A DNA stretch of 40,902 nt, from contig DATHAQ010000057.1 of the NCBI GenBank assembly GCA_035296565.1, positions 1 to 40,902 on the forward strand. The letters run 5' to 3'. The translations under genes were made by a program, and so were the position numbers. Position 1 is the stretch's first letter. Each line of letters starts with the position of its first letter. The notes under the pieces are model-generated. The model was not told the DNA's origin. It ran no database searches and was given only the letters and a program-made list of their open reading frames with translations. Source of the stretch: JACCZR01 sp035296565 (lineage in GTDB: Bacteria; Actinomycetota; Thermoleophilia; Solirubrobacterales; Thermoleophilaceae). Below are positions 1 to 9,500 of the stretch, piece by piece.

Positions 1-27
1 GCGCTTCCTACCCGATTCTGTGTAAGG

Positions 28-72
28 GTTCCCTAATTCGGAACGGCGGGTAAGGCTTTTGGTGTCTAGCAT
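28..72 (+). promoter_or_regulatory. Possible desaturase promoter/operator region
   Basis: An inverted repeat GTTCC-7 nt-GGAAC (28-44) lies upstream of a -10-like TAGCAT (67-72), about 30 nt before the TTG start of the desaturase. No convincing -35 hexamer is present at 17 nt. The dyad could be an operator for a lipid-responsive regulator, but this is inferred only from its position. Confidence 0.3.
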
Positions 73-102
73 CCCGCGTCTACGTACGCGAAGGGAGGTT
101 CA

Positions 103-1170
103 TTGACCGAGGCTGGGACAGAGAGAGCGACGGGCCACGAGCGCACCGAGGGCGGGCGGCCCTGGTGGCGGGAAACCCTCGAGCCATATGCACAGGCCCG
201 CATCGGCCGGAGCGTGCTCGACGTCCTCACGTCCGTGGTGCCGTACTTGGCCCTCTTCGTGGCCATGTACCTCGCGCTGGACGTCTCCTACTGGCTGACG
301 CTGGCGATCTCCGTCCCCGCCGCCGGCTTCGCGCTGCGGAGCTACATCGTCTTCCACGACTGCGCGCACGGGTCGTTCCTGCCCTCCAAGCGGGCGAACG
401 CCTGGGTGGGCAAGGCCACCGGCCTCATGCTCTTCCACGCCTTCTACCCCTGGCGCCACAGCCACGCCGTCCACCACGCCTCGGCCGGCGACCTCGACCG
501 CCGCGGTGTCGGCGACCTGCCGACGCTGACCCTCGCGGAGTATCAGGCCTCGTCGTTCGGCAAGCGCCTGGGCTACCGCCTGTTTCGGAGCCCGCTGATC
601 ATGTTCACGCTCGGCCCGGTGTTCTCGATGGTCATCCAGCCGCGCCTGTGGTCCAACGACATGCGTCCGCGCATCAAGCGCAGTGTGATCTACACCAACC
701 TGGCCGTCGCCCTGATGGTCACCGCGCTCTGCTTCCTGATGGGGCCGGTCGAGTTCCTGCTCGTGCAGGCGCCGGTCCTGTTCCTCGCCGGGGGCATGGG
801 CGTCTGGCTGTTCTACGTCCAGCACCAGTTCGAGGACGTCTACTGGGAGAACACCGACTCCTGGAGCTACGCTGACGCCGCCCTGCAGGGCAGCTCCTAC
901 CTCAAGCTGCCGAAGTGGCTGCAGTTCTTCACCGGGAACATCGGCCTGCACCACGTGCATCACCTGAGCGCGCGCATTCCGAACTACAACCTCCAGCGGG
1001 CCCACGACGACAACCCCGTGTTCCACGACGTACCGACGCTCACCTTCTGGGACGGCGTGAAGGCCACGCGGCTGAAGCTCATCGACGAGGAGCGCGGCCG
1101 CCTGGTCACCTGGCGCGAGGCGCGCCGGCGCCGGGCCCAGCACACGCCGGCCCCCGCCCCGGCGGCATAG
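103..1170 (+). CDS. Membrane fatty acid desaturase
   Basis: Predicted integral-membrane di-iron fatty acid desaturase (355 aa) that would introduce a double bond into acyl chains of lipids. All three histidine boxes are visible: HDCAH at residues 85-89, HSHAVHH at 119-125 and HHVHH at 283-287. Hydrophobic segments lie around residues 42-80 and 195-240, with the boxes in cytoplasmic loops as in the family. The TTG start is chosen because AAGGGAGG at 91-98 lies 4 nt upstream. A MaoC-like gene follows 12 nt downstream, so the two are probably co-transcribed and both act on fatty acyl substrates. The C-terminus ends in a basic stretch and a Pro/Ala tail. Substrate and position of desaturation cannot be read from the sequence. 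Confidence 0.9.
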   Translation: MTEAGTERATGHERTEGGRPWWRETLEPYAQARIGRSVLDVLTSVVPYLALFVAMYLALDVSYWLTLAISVPAAGFALRSYIVFHDCAHGSFLPSKRANAWVGKATGLMLFHAFYPWRHSHAVHHASAGDLDRRGVGDLPTLTLAEYQASSFGKRLGYRLFRSPLIMFTLGPVFSMVIQPRLWSNDMRPRIKRSVIYTNLAVALMVTALCFLMGPVEFLLVQAPVLFLAGGMGVWLFYVQHQFEDVYWENTDSWSYADAALQGSSYLKLPKWLQFFTGNIGLHHVHHLSARIPNYNLQRAHDDNPVFHDVPTLTFWDGVKATRLKLIDEERGRLVTWREARRRRAQHTPAPAPAA

Positions 1171-1182
1171 GGAGCCGGGGGC

Positions 1183-1647
1183 GTGGCCGCGGTCAGCGTC
1201 AGCGGGATCGATGAGGTCCGCGAGCTCGTGGGCCGGACCATCGGCCCAGGCGACTGGCGCACCGTGGACCAGGAGCTGATCGACGCCTTCGCCGAGGTCA
1301 GCGGGGACCACCAGTGGATCCACGTGGACACCGAGCGGGCGGAGCGCGAGAGCCCCTTCGGCAAGACGATCGCGCACGGCAACCTGACCCTGTCGATGAT
1401 CGACGGCTTCCGCGACGGCCTGCTGGAGACCGGCGGCTTCAAGCTCGGCGTCAACTACGGCTGGAACAAGGTCCGCTTCCCGGCGCCGGTGCCGGTCGAC
1501 TCGCGGATCCGGGCGAGCGTCGAGGTGATCTCCGTGGACGAGGTCGGGGACGGCTGGCACCAGATCACCCAGCGCTGGACGGTCGAGGTGGAGGGCGCGG
1601 AGAAGCCCGCCTGCGTGGCCGACAGCGTGGGTCGCGCCCTCGAGTAG
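1183..1647 (+). CDS. MaoC family (R)-specific enoyl hydratase-like protein
   Basis: Hot-dog fold MaoC-like dehydratase (154 aa), typical length for a single-domain (R)-enoyl-CoA/ACP hydratase. The catalytic dyad is visible as D42 and H47 in DHQWIH, followed by SPFGKTIAHG, the conserved hydratase-2 motif. It would hydrate trans-2-enoyl-CoA or a related acyl thioester in the cytoplasm. GTG start; GGGAG lies about 9 nt upstream. It sits 12 nt after the desaturase, consistent with a shared role in fatty acid metabolism. The exact acyl substrate is unknown. Confidence 0.88.
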   Translation: MAAVSVSGIDEVRELVGRTIGPGDWRTVDQELIDAFAEVSGDHQWIHVDTERAERESPFGKTIAHGNLTLSMIDGFRDGLLETGGFKLGVNYGWNKVRFPAPVPVDSRIRASVEVISVDEVGDGWHQITQRWTVEVEGAEKPACVADSVGRALE

Positions 1648-1674
1648 CTCCGAGGGCACAGCCAGAACGGGACC

Positions 1675-1689
1675 TATCCTCGAGGTGTG
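1675..1689 (+). promoter_or_regulatory. -10 element placing the uvrC transcript start at its GTG
   Basis: TATCCT (1675-1680) ends 6 nt before the GTG start codon at 1687. No Shine-Dalgarno sequence precedes the GTG. A -10 at this distance predicts transcription starting at or next to the start codon, that is a leaderless mRNA. Confidence 0.5.
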
Positions 1690-3564
1690 GCCTCTTCGCC
1701 CACCAACAAGGAGCTCGAGGGCAACCTGACCGCCCAGCGGCGGTCGCTTCCCGACGGCCCTGGCAGCTACCTGTTCCGCGACGAGCGCGGCAAGGTCATT
1801 TACGTCGGCAAGGCGAAGTCGATCCGCAAGCGGGTCGCCTCGCACTTCTCCAACCCCTCGACCAAGGGCGGCGGGGACATGGTCGAGCTCATCGACCAGA
1901 TCGACTTCGTGGTCACCGAGACCGAGGCCGAGGCATTCCTCGCCGAGCAGAACTTCATCAAGCAGTACCGGCCCCTCTACAACGTCCGGCTTCGCGATGA
2001 CAAGTCCTACCCCTACATCGCGATCTCCCTCGACGAGGAGTTCCCGCGCATCTACTTCACGCGCGAGCGCCACCGGCGCAACCGCGCGTACTTCGGCCCC
2101 TTCTCCAACGCCAAGCGGGTTCGCGAGACGCTCGACCTGCTGGGCAAGGTCTTCCAGTACCGCACCTGCGACGGCCCCGAGCCCGGGCGGGCCAGCGGCA
2201 GCCCCTGCTTGGACTACTTCATCAAGCGCTGCCAGGCCCCGTGCGTGGGCTACGTCTCCGCCGAGGAGTACCGGCGCAACGTGGACGCGATCGTCGGCTT
2301 CCTGTCCGGGCGCTACCGGGACATCGAGCGCGAGCTCGAGAGCGACATGCAGGGCGCCGCCGCGGCGCAGGAGTTCGAACAGGCCGCCCGGTTTCGCAAC
2401 CAGCTCAAGGCCGTGCGCTCGCTGCTGGAGCGCCAGCGGGTCTCCAATGAGGCGGTGGGCACGGTCGACGCGATCGCAGTGGCGGTGGAGGACACCGACG
2501 CCAACGCGCAGGTGTTCCAGGTGCGTGATGGGATCCTGGCCGACCGCCAGAGCTTCTACCTCGAGAACGCCGCGCGCCACGAGGAGGCCGAGGTGGCGGA
2601 GGAGTTCCTGCTCCAGTACTACGCGAGCGCCATGTCGATCCCGCCGCAGGTGATCGTCCCGCGTGGCCTGGACGATCCGGGGACGATCGGGCAGCTGCTG
2701 GCCGAGCGCCGCGGCGGCGCGGTTGAGGTGCGCCACGCCGAGCGCGGCGACAAGCGGCGCATCTTCGAGCTGGCCGAGCGCAACGCTCGTTTGGCGCTCG
2801 ACCAGGACCGGCTGCGGTCCGAGCGGCGGCGTACACAGCGCATCGAGGCCCTCGACGGCCTGCAGCAGGCGCTCGGGATGGAGACGATCCCCATGCGGAT
2901 CGAGTGCTTCGACATCTCCAACCTCGGCGAGACCCACACGGTGGCCTCGATGGTGGTGTTCGAGGGGGGTGCGCCCAAGAAGTCGGATTACCGGCGCTTC
3001 GGGATCCGGGAGGCCGTCCAGGACGACTTCGCCGCCATGGGGGAGGTGCTGAGCCGCCGCATGGCCCAGTACGTCGCTCACAAGGAGCGCTCGCCGCACG
3101 ACCGCGCCTTCGACGAGAGCTTCGCCTCGGTCCCGGCGGTGATCGTCATCGACGGCGGCAAGGGCCAACTGGCGGCTGGCCTGCGCGAGCTGACCGAGTT
3201 CCGCGAGCTGGGCGTGACGGTGATCAGCCTCGCCAAGCGGATCGAGGAGGTGTTCCTACCCGGCCACAGCACGCCGCTGGTCATGGACCACGACACCCCC
3301 GAGCTGCAGCTGCTCCAGCGGGTGCGCGACGAGGCCCACCGCTTCGCTATCGAGTTCCACCGCGGCCGGCGGGACCGCGAGATGACGCGCTCGGCCCTCG
3401 ACGAGCTGCCGGGCGTCGGGCCGGCCAGAAAACGCCTGCTCATCACGCACTTCGGCACCCCCGACCGGGTGATGGCCGCCAGCCGCGAGGAGCTCGAGGC
3501 GGTGCCCGGGCTGCCGGGTAAGGTGGCCCGCGACATCCACTGGCAACTGCACAAGGCCGGTTAG
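1687..3564 (+). CDS. uvrC: Excinuclease ABC subunit C
   Basis: UvrC (625 aa) makes the dual incisions in nucleotide excision repair after UvrA/UvrB find the lesion. Domain order is complete: GIY-YIG nuclease near residues 20-100 (GSYLF and VIYVGKAK), a Cys-containing linker, a UVR motif near 215-250 (EFEQAARFRNQLKAVRSLLE) that contacts UvrB, the RNase H-like C-terminal nuclease (ECFDISNLGETHTVASMVVF and the VIDGGKGQL block), and two helix-hairpin-helix motifs at the end (LPGVGPARKRLL, VPGLPGK). The GTG start has no ribosome binding site but a -10 just upstream. rapZ begins 14 nt after the stop, the usual neighbour in Gram-positive genomes. Confidence 0.97.
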   Translation: MASSPTNKELEGNLTAQRRSLPDGPGSYLFRDERGKVIYVGKAKSIRKRVASHFSNPSTKGGGDMVELIDQIDFVVTETEAEAFLAEQNFIKQYRPLYNVRLRDDKSYPYIAISLDEEFPRIYFTRERHRRNRAYFGPFSNAKRVRETLDLLGKVFQYRTCDGPEPGRASGSPCLDYFIKRCQAPCVGYVSAEEYRRNVDAIVGFLSGRYRDIERELESDMQGAAAAQEFEQAARFRNQLKAVRSLLERQRVSNEAVGTVDAIAVAVEDTDANAQVFQVRDGILADRQSFYLENAARHEEAEVAEEFLLQYYASAMSIPPQVIVPRGLDDPGTIGQLLAERRGGAVEVRHAERGDKRRIFELAERNARLALDQDRLRSERRRTQRIEALDGLQQALGMETIPMRIECFDISNLGETHTVASMVVFEGGAPKKSDYRRFGIREAVQDDFAAMGEVLSRRMAQYVAHKERSPHDRAFDESFASVPAVIVIDGGKGQLAAGLRELTEFRELGVTVISLAKRIEEVFLPGHSTPLVMDHDTPELQLLQRVRDEAHRFAIEFHRGRRDREMTRSALDELPGVGPARKRLLITHFGTPDRVMAASREELEAVPGLPGKVARDIHWQLHKAG

Positions 3565-3578
3565 GCATCGACGACTTC

Positions 3579-4433
3579 GTGGTCATCACCGGCTTCTCCG
3601 GCGCAGGGAAGTCGCAGGCGATGGCCTGTTTCGAGGACGGCGGCTACTTCTGCGTCGACAACCTGCCGCCGGAGATGATCGGCTCGCTGGCCGACCTCTT
3701 CGACCACGAGGGCAGCAAGGTGGAGCGGGCGGCGGTGGTCTGCGACGTTCGCGGGGGCGAGTACTTCGACGGGCTGCTGCGGGTCCTCGACGCCCGCGGC
3801 GCCCGCATCCGCCTGCTGTTCCTCGAGGCCGCGGAGGACGTTCTACTCGACCGCTACAAGGAGACCCGCCGGCGCCACCCGCTGGCCAACGGCGGGCAGG
3901 TCGCGCAGGGCATCGCAGCGGAGCGCAAGCTGCTCGCGCCGCTGAAGAGCCGCGCCGACGTCTCGATCGACACCAGCGACTTCACCGCGGCGCGCCTGCG
4001 CAAGGTCGTCGCGGACAAGATGCTGCCGCGCGGCACGGTCGGCAAGCTGGCCGTCACCTTCCTGACCTTCGGCTTCAAGCACGGGAGCCCGCGCGAGGCC
4101 GACCTCCTGTTCGACGTCCGCTTCCTGCCCAATCCCCACTACGAGGACGAGCTGCGTCCCCTCACGGGCCTCGACTCCGTGGTGCAGGAGTACGTCAACA
4201 GCACCGACGGCCTGGGCGACTTCTACGACCGCCTGATCCCGCTCCTGGACTACCTGCTGCCCGCCTACGAGCAGGAGGGCAAGGCCCATCTGACCGTCGG
4301 CGTGGGCTGCACGGGGGGGCGGCACCGCTCGGTGGTGGTGGCCCAGCGGCTGGCCGACCTGTATGGGGAGGGGGGCCGCTACCTGGTCGACGTGGTACAC
4401 CGCGACATCGAGAAGCAGGTCCGCCGGGGATGA
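3579..4433 (+). CDS. rapZ: RapZ family nucleotide-binding protein
   Basis: RapZ/YvcJ-type P-loop protein (284 aa). The Walker A motif GFSGAGKS is at residues 5-12, followed by DNLPPEMI, and the conserved C-terminal domain ends in VGVGCTGGRHRSVVVAQRLA. In E. coli RapZ is an RNA-binding adaptor controlling GlmS; its role in actinobacteria is less clear. The GTG start chosen leaves only four residues before the P-loop glycine and has no ribosome binding site. An in-frame ATC at 3567 with AAGG 10 nt upstream would add IDDF and cannot be excluded. It lies 14 nt after uvrC and 68 nt before gap. Confidence 0.93.
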   Translation: MVITGFSGAGKSQAMACFEDGGYFCVDNLPPEMIGSLADLFDHEGSKVERAAVVCDVRGGEYFDGLLRVLDARGARIRLLFLEAAEDVLLDRYKETRRRHPLANGGQVAQGIAAERKLLAPLKSRADVSIDTSDFTAARLRKVVADKMLPRGTVGKLAVTFLTFGFKHGSPREADLLFDVRFLPNPHYEDELRPLTGLDSVVQEYVNSTDGLGDFYDRLIPLLDYLLPAYEQEGKAHLTVGVGCTGGRHRSVVVAQRLADLYGEGGRYLVDVVHRDIEKQVRRG

Positions 4434-4450
4434 AACCGCCCCAGCTCGGG

Positions 4451-4495
4451 TAGGGTCGAGCGGCCCCGCGTTCAGCCGCAGTCGACGAAAGGAAT
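4451..4495 (+). promoter_or_regulatory. Likely promoter and RBS of the glycolytic operon
   Basis: A -10-like TAGGGT (4451-4456) in the 68-nt gap after rapZ is followed by AAAGGA about 8 nt before the gap ATG. No good -35 is seen. This is the only gap large enough for a promoter before gap-pgk-tpiA-gpmI, so the call rests partly on layout. Confidence 0.35.
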
Positions 4496-4501
4496 CCATC
4501 C

Positions 4502-5521
<1,020 letters not shown>

Positions 5522-5524
5522 CAG

Positions 5525-6736
5525 GTGCAGGAGGTCGCCGCCGGGCAAGGACGCCTCGGCAAACGCAGTGTCAGGGATCTGCCGGTCGCTCCTGGGGACC
5601 GCGTGCTCGTGCGCGTGGACTTCAACGTGCCCCTCGAAGGGGGCCGGGTCACCGACGACTCCCGTATCCGTGCGGCGCTGCCCACCATGGAGCTGTTGCT
5701 GGACCGCCGTGCGCGGCTGATCCTGTGCTCGCACCTGGGGCGTCCCAAGGGCGTCGACCCCGAGACCTCGCTCGAGCCGGCCTCGGACCGCCTGGCCGAG
5801 CTGATCGACGCCCCCGTGCACCAGGCCCCGGAGGTCATCGGCCCGCAGGCGCGCCGCGGTGCACAGCGGCTGCCGGAGGGCGCCGTGCTGGTGCTCGAGA
5901 ACACCCGCTGGGAGCGCGGCGAGACCAGAAACGACCCCGAGCTGGCCAAGCAGCTCGCCGAGCTGGCCGACGCCTATGTGAACGATGCCTTCGGGTCGGC
6001 CCACCGCGCCCACGCCTCCACGGCGGGCGTTGCCGAGCTGTTGCCCTCCGCCGCCGGGCTGCTGCTGGAGCGCGAGGTCACCACGCTGCGGGGCATCGTC
6101 GAGGCGCCGGATCGGCCGCTGGTGGTGGTGCTGGGCGGCGCCAAGGTGACGGACAAGATCGCCCTGCTCGATCGCTTCCTCGACGATGCCGACGCGCTGC
6201 TGATCGGCGGCGCGATGTGCTTCGCCTTCTTCCGCGCGCAGGGGATTCCCACCGGCTCCTCGCTGGTCGAGCAGGAGGGGGTGGAGCTCGCCCGAAAGGC
6301 GCTCGATTCCTCGGAGGGAAGGCGTGCCAAGCTGCTCCTGCCTCAGGACCTGGTGGTGGGCAAGGAGTTCAGCGCCGACACCGAGCGCACCGCGTTGGAG
6401 GGCACGGAGGTGCCCGACGGCCTCATGGGACTCGACATCGGCCCGCGGACCGCAGCCGACTATGCCGAGGAGATCGCCCGCGCGGGGACGGTGTTCTGGA
6501 ACGGGCCGATGGGCGCGTTCGAGCTCCAGCCGTTCGCCGCCGGCACCCGCGCGGTCGCGGAGGCGGTGGCCGACGCGCCCGGGACGACGGTGGTGGGTGG
6601 CGGCGACTCGGCCGCGGCGATCGCCGAGTTCGGCCTGGCCGAGCGCGTCGACCACCTCTCGACGGGGGGCGGCGCGGCGCTGGAGCTGCTCGAGGGCCGC
6701 GAGCTGCCCGGCTTGGAGGCGCTCGATGACGCGTAG
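5525..6736 (+). CDS. pgk: Phosphoglycerate kinase
   Basis: PGK (403 aa) transfers phosphate from 1,3-bisphosphoglycerate to ADP. Visible landmarks are VLVRVDFNVPL near residue 27, LCSHLGRPKG, the GGAKVTDKI segment, FWNGPMGAFE and the C-terminal nucleotide-binding VVGGGDSAAA with STGGGAALE. The GTG start lies 3 nt after the gap stop; it gives an N-terminal extension of about 18 residues before the conserved core, and no better start is visible. Its last 11 nt overlap the tpiA start, implying translational coupling. Confidence 0.96.
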   Translation: MQEVAAGQGRLGKRSVRDLPVAPGDRVLVRVDFNVPLEGGRVTDDSRIRAALPTMELLLDRRARLILCSHLGRPKGVDPETSLEPASDRLAELIDAPVHQAPEVIGPQARRGAQRLPEGAVLVLENTRWERGETRNDPELAKQLAELADAYVNDAFGSAHRAHASTAGVAELLPSAAGLLLEREVTTLRGIVEAPDRPLVVVLGGAKVTDKIALLDRFLDDADALLIGGAMCFAFFRAQGIPTGSSLVEQEGVELARKALDSSEGRRAKLLLPQDLVVGKEFSADTERTALEGTEVPDGLMGLDIGPRTAADYAEEIARAGTVFWNGPMGAFELQPFAAGTRAVAEAVADAPGTTVVGGGDSAAAIAEFGLAERVDHLSTGGGAALELLEGRELPGLEALDDA

Positions 6737-7490
6737 GCCCTACGTATGCGGCAACTGGAAGCTGTGGGGGACGCGCGAGGAGGCTCGCGACTACTGCGAG
6801 CGCCTGCCCGCCCTGCTCGGGGACGACGACGACCGCGTCGCCGAGGTCGGAGTGTGCGTGCCCTACACCGCGCTAGACACGGTGGTCGGCTGCCTGCACG
6901 ACTACGACATCCGCGTTGGCGCGCAGAACATGGCCGCCGAGGACACCGGCGCCTTCACCGGTGAGATCTCGGCCCCGATGCTGGTCGAGCTCGACGTGGA
7001 CACCGTCCTGCTCGGCCACTCCGAGCGCCGCGAGCTGTTCGGGGAGGCCGATCCCGCGCTGCGGGCGAAGGTGCCAAAGGCGCTCGCCGCGGGACTGAAG
7101 CCGATCCTGTGCGTCGGGGAGACCGAGGAGGAGCGCGACGCCGGGGATACCGAGCGCAAGCTCCGCCACCAGGTTGGCGAGGCGCTCACCGACGTGTCCC
7201 CCGACCGCCTGGGAGAGCTGACGCTGGCCTACGAGCCGATCTGGGCGATCGGCACCGGAAGGACGGCCACGCCCGAGTTGGCGCAGGACGCGATCGCGTT
7301 CGTGCGCGCGCTGGTCGGCGATCGCTCGGAGGCGGCCGCCGAGCAGGTGCGCGTCCTATACGGGGGCAGCGTCAAGCCCGAGAACGCCGCGGAGATCGTG
7401 GCCCAGCCCGACGTGGACGGCGCCCTGGTGGGCGGCGCGAGCCTCGAGCCCGAGGGGTTCGCGAAGATCGTGGCTGCGGCGGCGCCTTGA
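6726..7490 (+). CDS. tpiA: Triosephosphate isomerase
   Basis: TPI (254 aa) interconverts dihydroxyacetone phosphate and glyceraldehyde-3-phosphate. Active-site residues are all present: N10 and K12 in CGNWK, H98 in GHSERR, E170 in AYEPIWAIGTG, plus the phosphate-binding YGGSV. The ATG at 6726 overlaps the end of pgk by 11 nt; it puts the first strand RPYVCGNWK right after the start, as is normal. The stop overlaps the TTG of gpmI. Confidence 0.97.
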   Translation: MTRRPYVCGNWKLWGTREEARDYCERLPALLGDDDDRVAEVGVCVPYTALDTVVGCLHDYDIRVGAQNMAAEDTGAFTGEISAPMLVELDVDTVLLGHSERRELFGEADPALRAKVPKALAAGLKPILCVGETEEERDAGDTERKLRHQVGEALTDVSPDRLGELTLAYEPIWAIGTGRTATPELAQDAIAFVRALVGDRSEAAAEQVRVLYGGSVKPENAAEIVAQPDVDGALVGGASLEPEGFAKIVAAAAP

Positions 7491-8944
7491 GCGTCCCCTC
7501 CGCCTGCCTGGTGATCCTCGACGGCTGGGGGCTCGCCGAGCCGGGCCCCGGCAACGCAGTCGCCGAGGCCCAGACGCCGGTGTTCGACGGCCTCTGGGCC
7601 GCCCACCCGCACACGCAGCTGACCGCCTGCGGCAGCGCGGTCGGGCTGCCCGAAGGCCAGATGGGCAACTCGGAGGTCGGCCACCTCAACCTGGGCGCCG
7701 GAGCCGTCGTCAAGCAGGACCTGACCCGCATCGGCGAGGCGTCCTTCGCCGAGAACGAGGTGCTGCTCGACGCGACCCGCGACACCGAGCGCCTGCACCT
7801 GCTCGGCCTCGTCTCCCACGGAGGCGTTCACGCCAGCATGGAGCACCTGCACCGGCTGCTCGAGTTGGCCCGCCACCAGGAGGTCCCGGACCTGGTGGTC
7901 CACGCCTTCACCGACGGCCGCGACACCGCGCCGGACTCCGGCGCGGGCTACATGGCCGAGCTGGAGGGCTGGCTGCGCACGACCGGGGGGCGCGTGGGCA
8001 GCGTCACCGGGCGCTACTACGCCATGGACCGCGACAGGCGCTGGGACCGCACCGAGCTGGCCCTGCGGGCGCTGGTCGAGGGCGAGGCCGAGCACCACGC
8101 CGACTCGGCGCAGGAGGCGGTCAAGGGTGCCTACGACCGCGGCGAGACCGACGAGTTCATCCGGCCCGTGCTCGTGGGGGAGGAGGCGAGGATCCGGCCG
8201 CAGGACTCGGTGATCTTGTTCAACTTCCGCCCGGACCGAGCCCGACAGCTGACCGAGAAGCTCTCGGAGACCGTGGACCGTCTGGTCACCCTCACCGAGT
8301 ACCAGGAGGAGTGGAGCTACCCCGTCGCCTTCCCGCCCGCGCGCCCCGAGGTGACCCTCGCCGGCGTCCTGGCCGAGCGGGGCGTGGAGCAGCTGCACGT
8401 CGCCGAGACTGAGAAGTACGCCCACGTGACCTACTTCTTCAACGGCGGCGAGGAGCACGAGCACGAGGGCGAGCAGTTCCGCCTGGTCGACTCCCCGCGG
8501 GACGTGCCGACCTACGACCACAAGCCGGAGATGAGCGCCCACGAGGCGGCAAGGGCGTTCACCGAGGGCTGGCGCGAGGGGTCGTTCGGCTTCGGGATCA
8601 TCAACTTCGCCAACCCCGACATGGTCGGCCACACCGGGGTGATCCCGGCGGCGGTCAAGGCGGTGGAGGCCGTCGACGAGTGCCTCGGTCAGGTGGTCGA
8701 CGCGGTGCACGCGGGGGGCGGCGCCTGCCTGATCACGGCCGACCACGGCAACGCCGACGAGATGCTGGAGCCCGACGGGAGCCCGGACACCGCCCACTCG
8801 CTGAACCCGGTACCCGTCATCGTCACCGCCGAGGCCGGAGGTCTGCGCGAGGGCGGGATTCTCGCCGACGTGGCCCCCACGCTCCTGGAGCTGCTGGGCC
8901 AGGAGCAGCCGCCGGAGATGACCGGCACCTCACTCATCGAGTAA
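7487..8944 (+). CDS. gpmI: 2,3-bisphosphoglycerate-independent phosphoglycerate mutase
   Basis: iPGM (485 aa, slightly shorter than the usual 510) converts 3- to 2-phosphoglycerate with two metal ions. Alkaline-phosphatase superfamily motifs are intact: D12 in LDGWG, S62 in GNSEVGHLNLGAG, DGRDTAPDSG, GRYYAMDRD, NFRPDRARQ, NPDMVGHTG and ADHGNADEM. The TTG start shares the TTGA sequence with the tpiA stop, a 4-nt overlap typical of coupled genes. It completes the run of lower-glycolysis genes; no enolase or pyruvate kinase follows in this window. Confidence 0.96.
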   Translation: MSVPSACLVILDGWGLAEPGPGNAVAEAQTPVFDGLWAAHPHTQLTACGSAVGLPEGQMGNSEVGHLNLGAGAVVKQDLTRIGEASFAENEVLLDATRDTERLHLLGLVSHGGVHASMEHLHRLLELARHQEVPDLVVHAFTDGRDTAPDSGAGYMAELEGWLRTTGGRVGSVTGRYYAMDRDRRWDRTELALRALVEGEAEHHADSAQEAVKGAYDRGETDEFIRPVLVGEEARIRPQDSVILFNFRPDRARQLTEKLSETVDRLVTLTEYQEEWSYPVAFPPARPEVTLAGVLAERGVEQLHVAETEKYAHVTYFFNGGEEHEHEGEQFRLVDSPRDVPTYDHKPEMSAHEAARAFTEGWREGSFGFGIINFANPDMVGHTGVIPAAVKAVEAVDECLGQVVDAVHAGGGACLITADHGNADEMLEPDGSPDTAHSLNPVPVIVTAEAGGLREGGILADVAPTLLELLGQEQPPEMTGTSLIE

Positions 8945-8951
8945 AGGAAAC

Positions 8952-8981
8952 TTGACAAGCAGGGACTGAGGTTTCTACACT
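8952..8981 (+). promoter_or_regulatory. Promoter of hsp20
   Basis: A perfect TTGACA (8952-8957) is followed after 18 nt by TACACT (8976-8981), the best -35/-10 pair in the window. The -35 lies inside a small palindrome CTTG-A-CAAG (8951-8959). The AGGAGG ribosome binding site is at about 9002-9007, before the ATG at 9015. Confidence 0.6.
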
Positions 8982-9014
8982 CCTGGGTAGTCAACGTTTT
9001 CAGGAGGAGGAACC

Positions 9015-9491
9015 ATGGCTCTACTTATGAAGCCCGAGCCCTTTGCCGGCGAGTTCAACCGGCTCTTCAACACGCTGCTCGAGGCTCCGCAGTCCGGACA
9101 GGGACAGCGCTGGAGCCCCGCGATGGACCTGGTCGAGGCGGAGGGCCACTTCGTGTTGAAGGCCGACCTGCCCGGCCTGTCCCACGAGGACATCTCGATC
9201 GAGATCCAGGACAACACGCTCACGCTCGCCGGTGAGCGCCGCGCCGAGCACGAGTCCCGCGAGAAGGGCTGGTACCGGGTCGAGCGTTCGTTCGGGCGCT
9301 TCTCGCGCTCGCTGACGCTGCCCGAGGGCGTCGACGCCGACGCCGTCACTGCCGAGTTCGACAAGGGCGTGCTCGAGGTCCGGATCCCCAAGCCCGAGGA
9401 GCGCAAGCCGCGCCGCGTGGAGATCGGCGTCGGCGGTGAGACCGCCAATGGCAAGCCGGCCGCCGTGGAGGGCACGGCCGAGGAGAAGTAG
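9015..9491 (+). CDS. Hsp20/alpha-crystallin small heat shock protein
   Basis: Cytoplasmic ATP-independent chaperone (158 aa) that binds unfolding proteins. The alpha-crystallin domain covers about residues 33-130: PAMDLVEAEGHFVLKADLPG, then the GERRAEHE loop, the SFGRFSRSLTLPEGVD segment and the GVLEVRIPK strand. The C-terminal extension is charged and Ala/Glu-rich; no clear IxI motif is visible. A strong ribosome binding site and a near-consensus promoter of its own indicate an independently controlled, well-expressed gene. Confidence 0.93.
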   Translation: MALLMKPEPFAGEFNRLFNTLLEAPQSGQGQRWSPAMDLVEAEGHFVLKADLPGLSHEDISIEIQDNTLTLAGERRAEHESREKGWYRVERSFGRFSRSLTLPEGVDADAVTAEFDKGVLEVRIPKPEERKPRRVEIGVGGETANGKPAAVEGTAEEK

Positions 9492-9500
9492 TTCCCGCAG

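Noticed and set aside
100..3168. Very long minus-strand open frame opposite the desaturase, MaoC and uvrC genes
   Set aside because: It is the antisense shadow of GC-rich genes with recognised motifs on the plus strand. Its composition (Ala, Arg, Leu, Val, His) has no domain logic.
8951..8990. HspR (HAIR) or CIRCE element before hsp20
   Set aside because: Only one half resembles the consensus; the second half and the spacing do not match.
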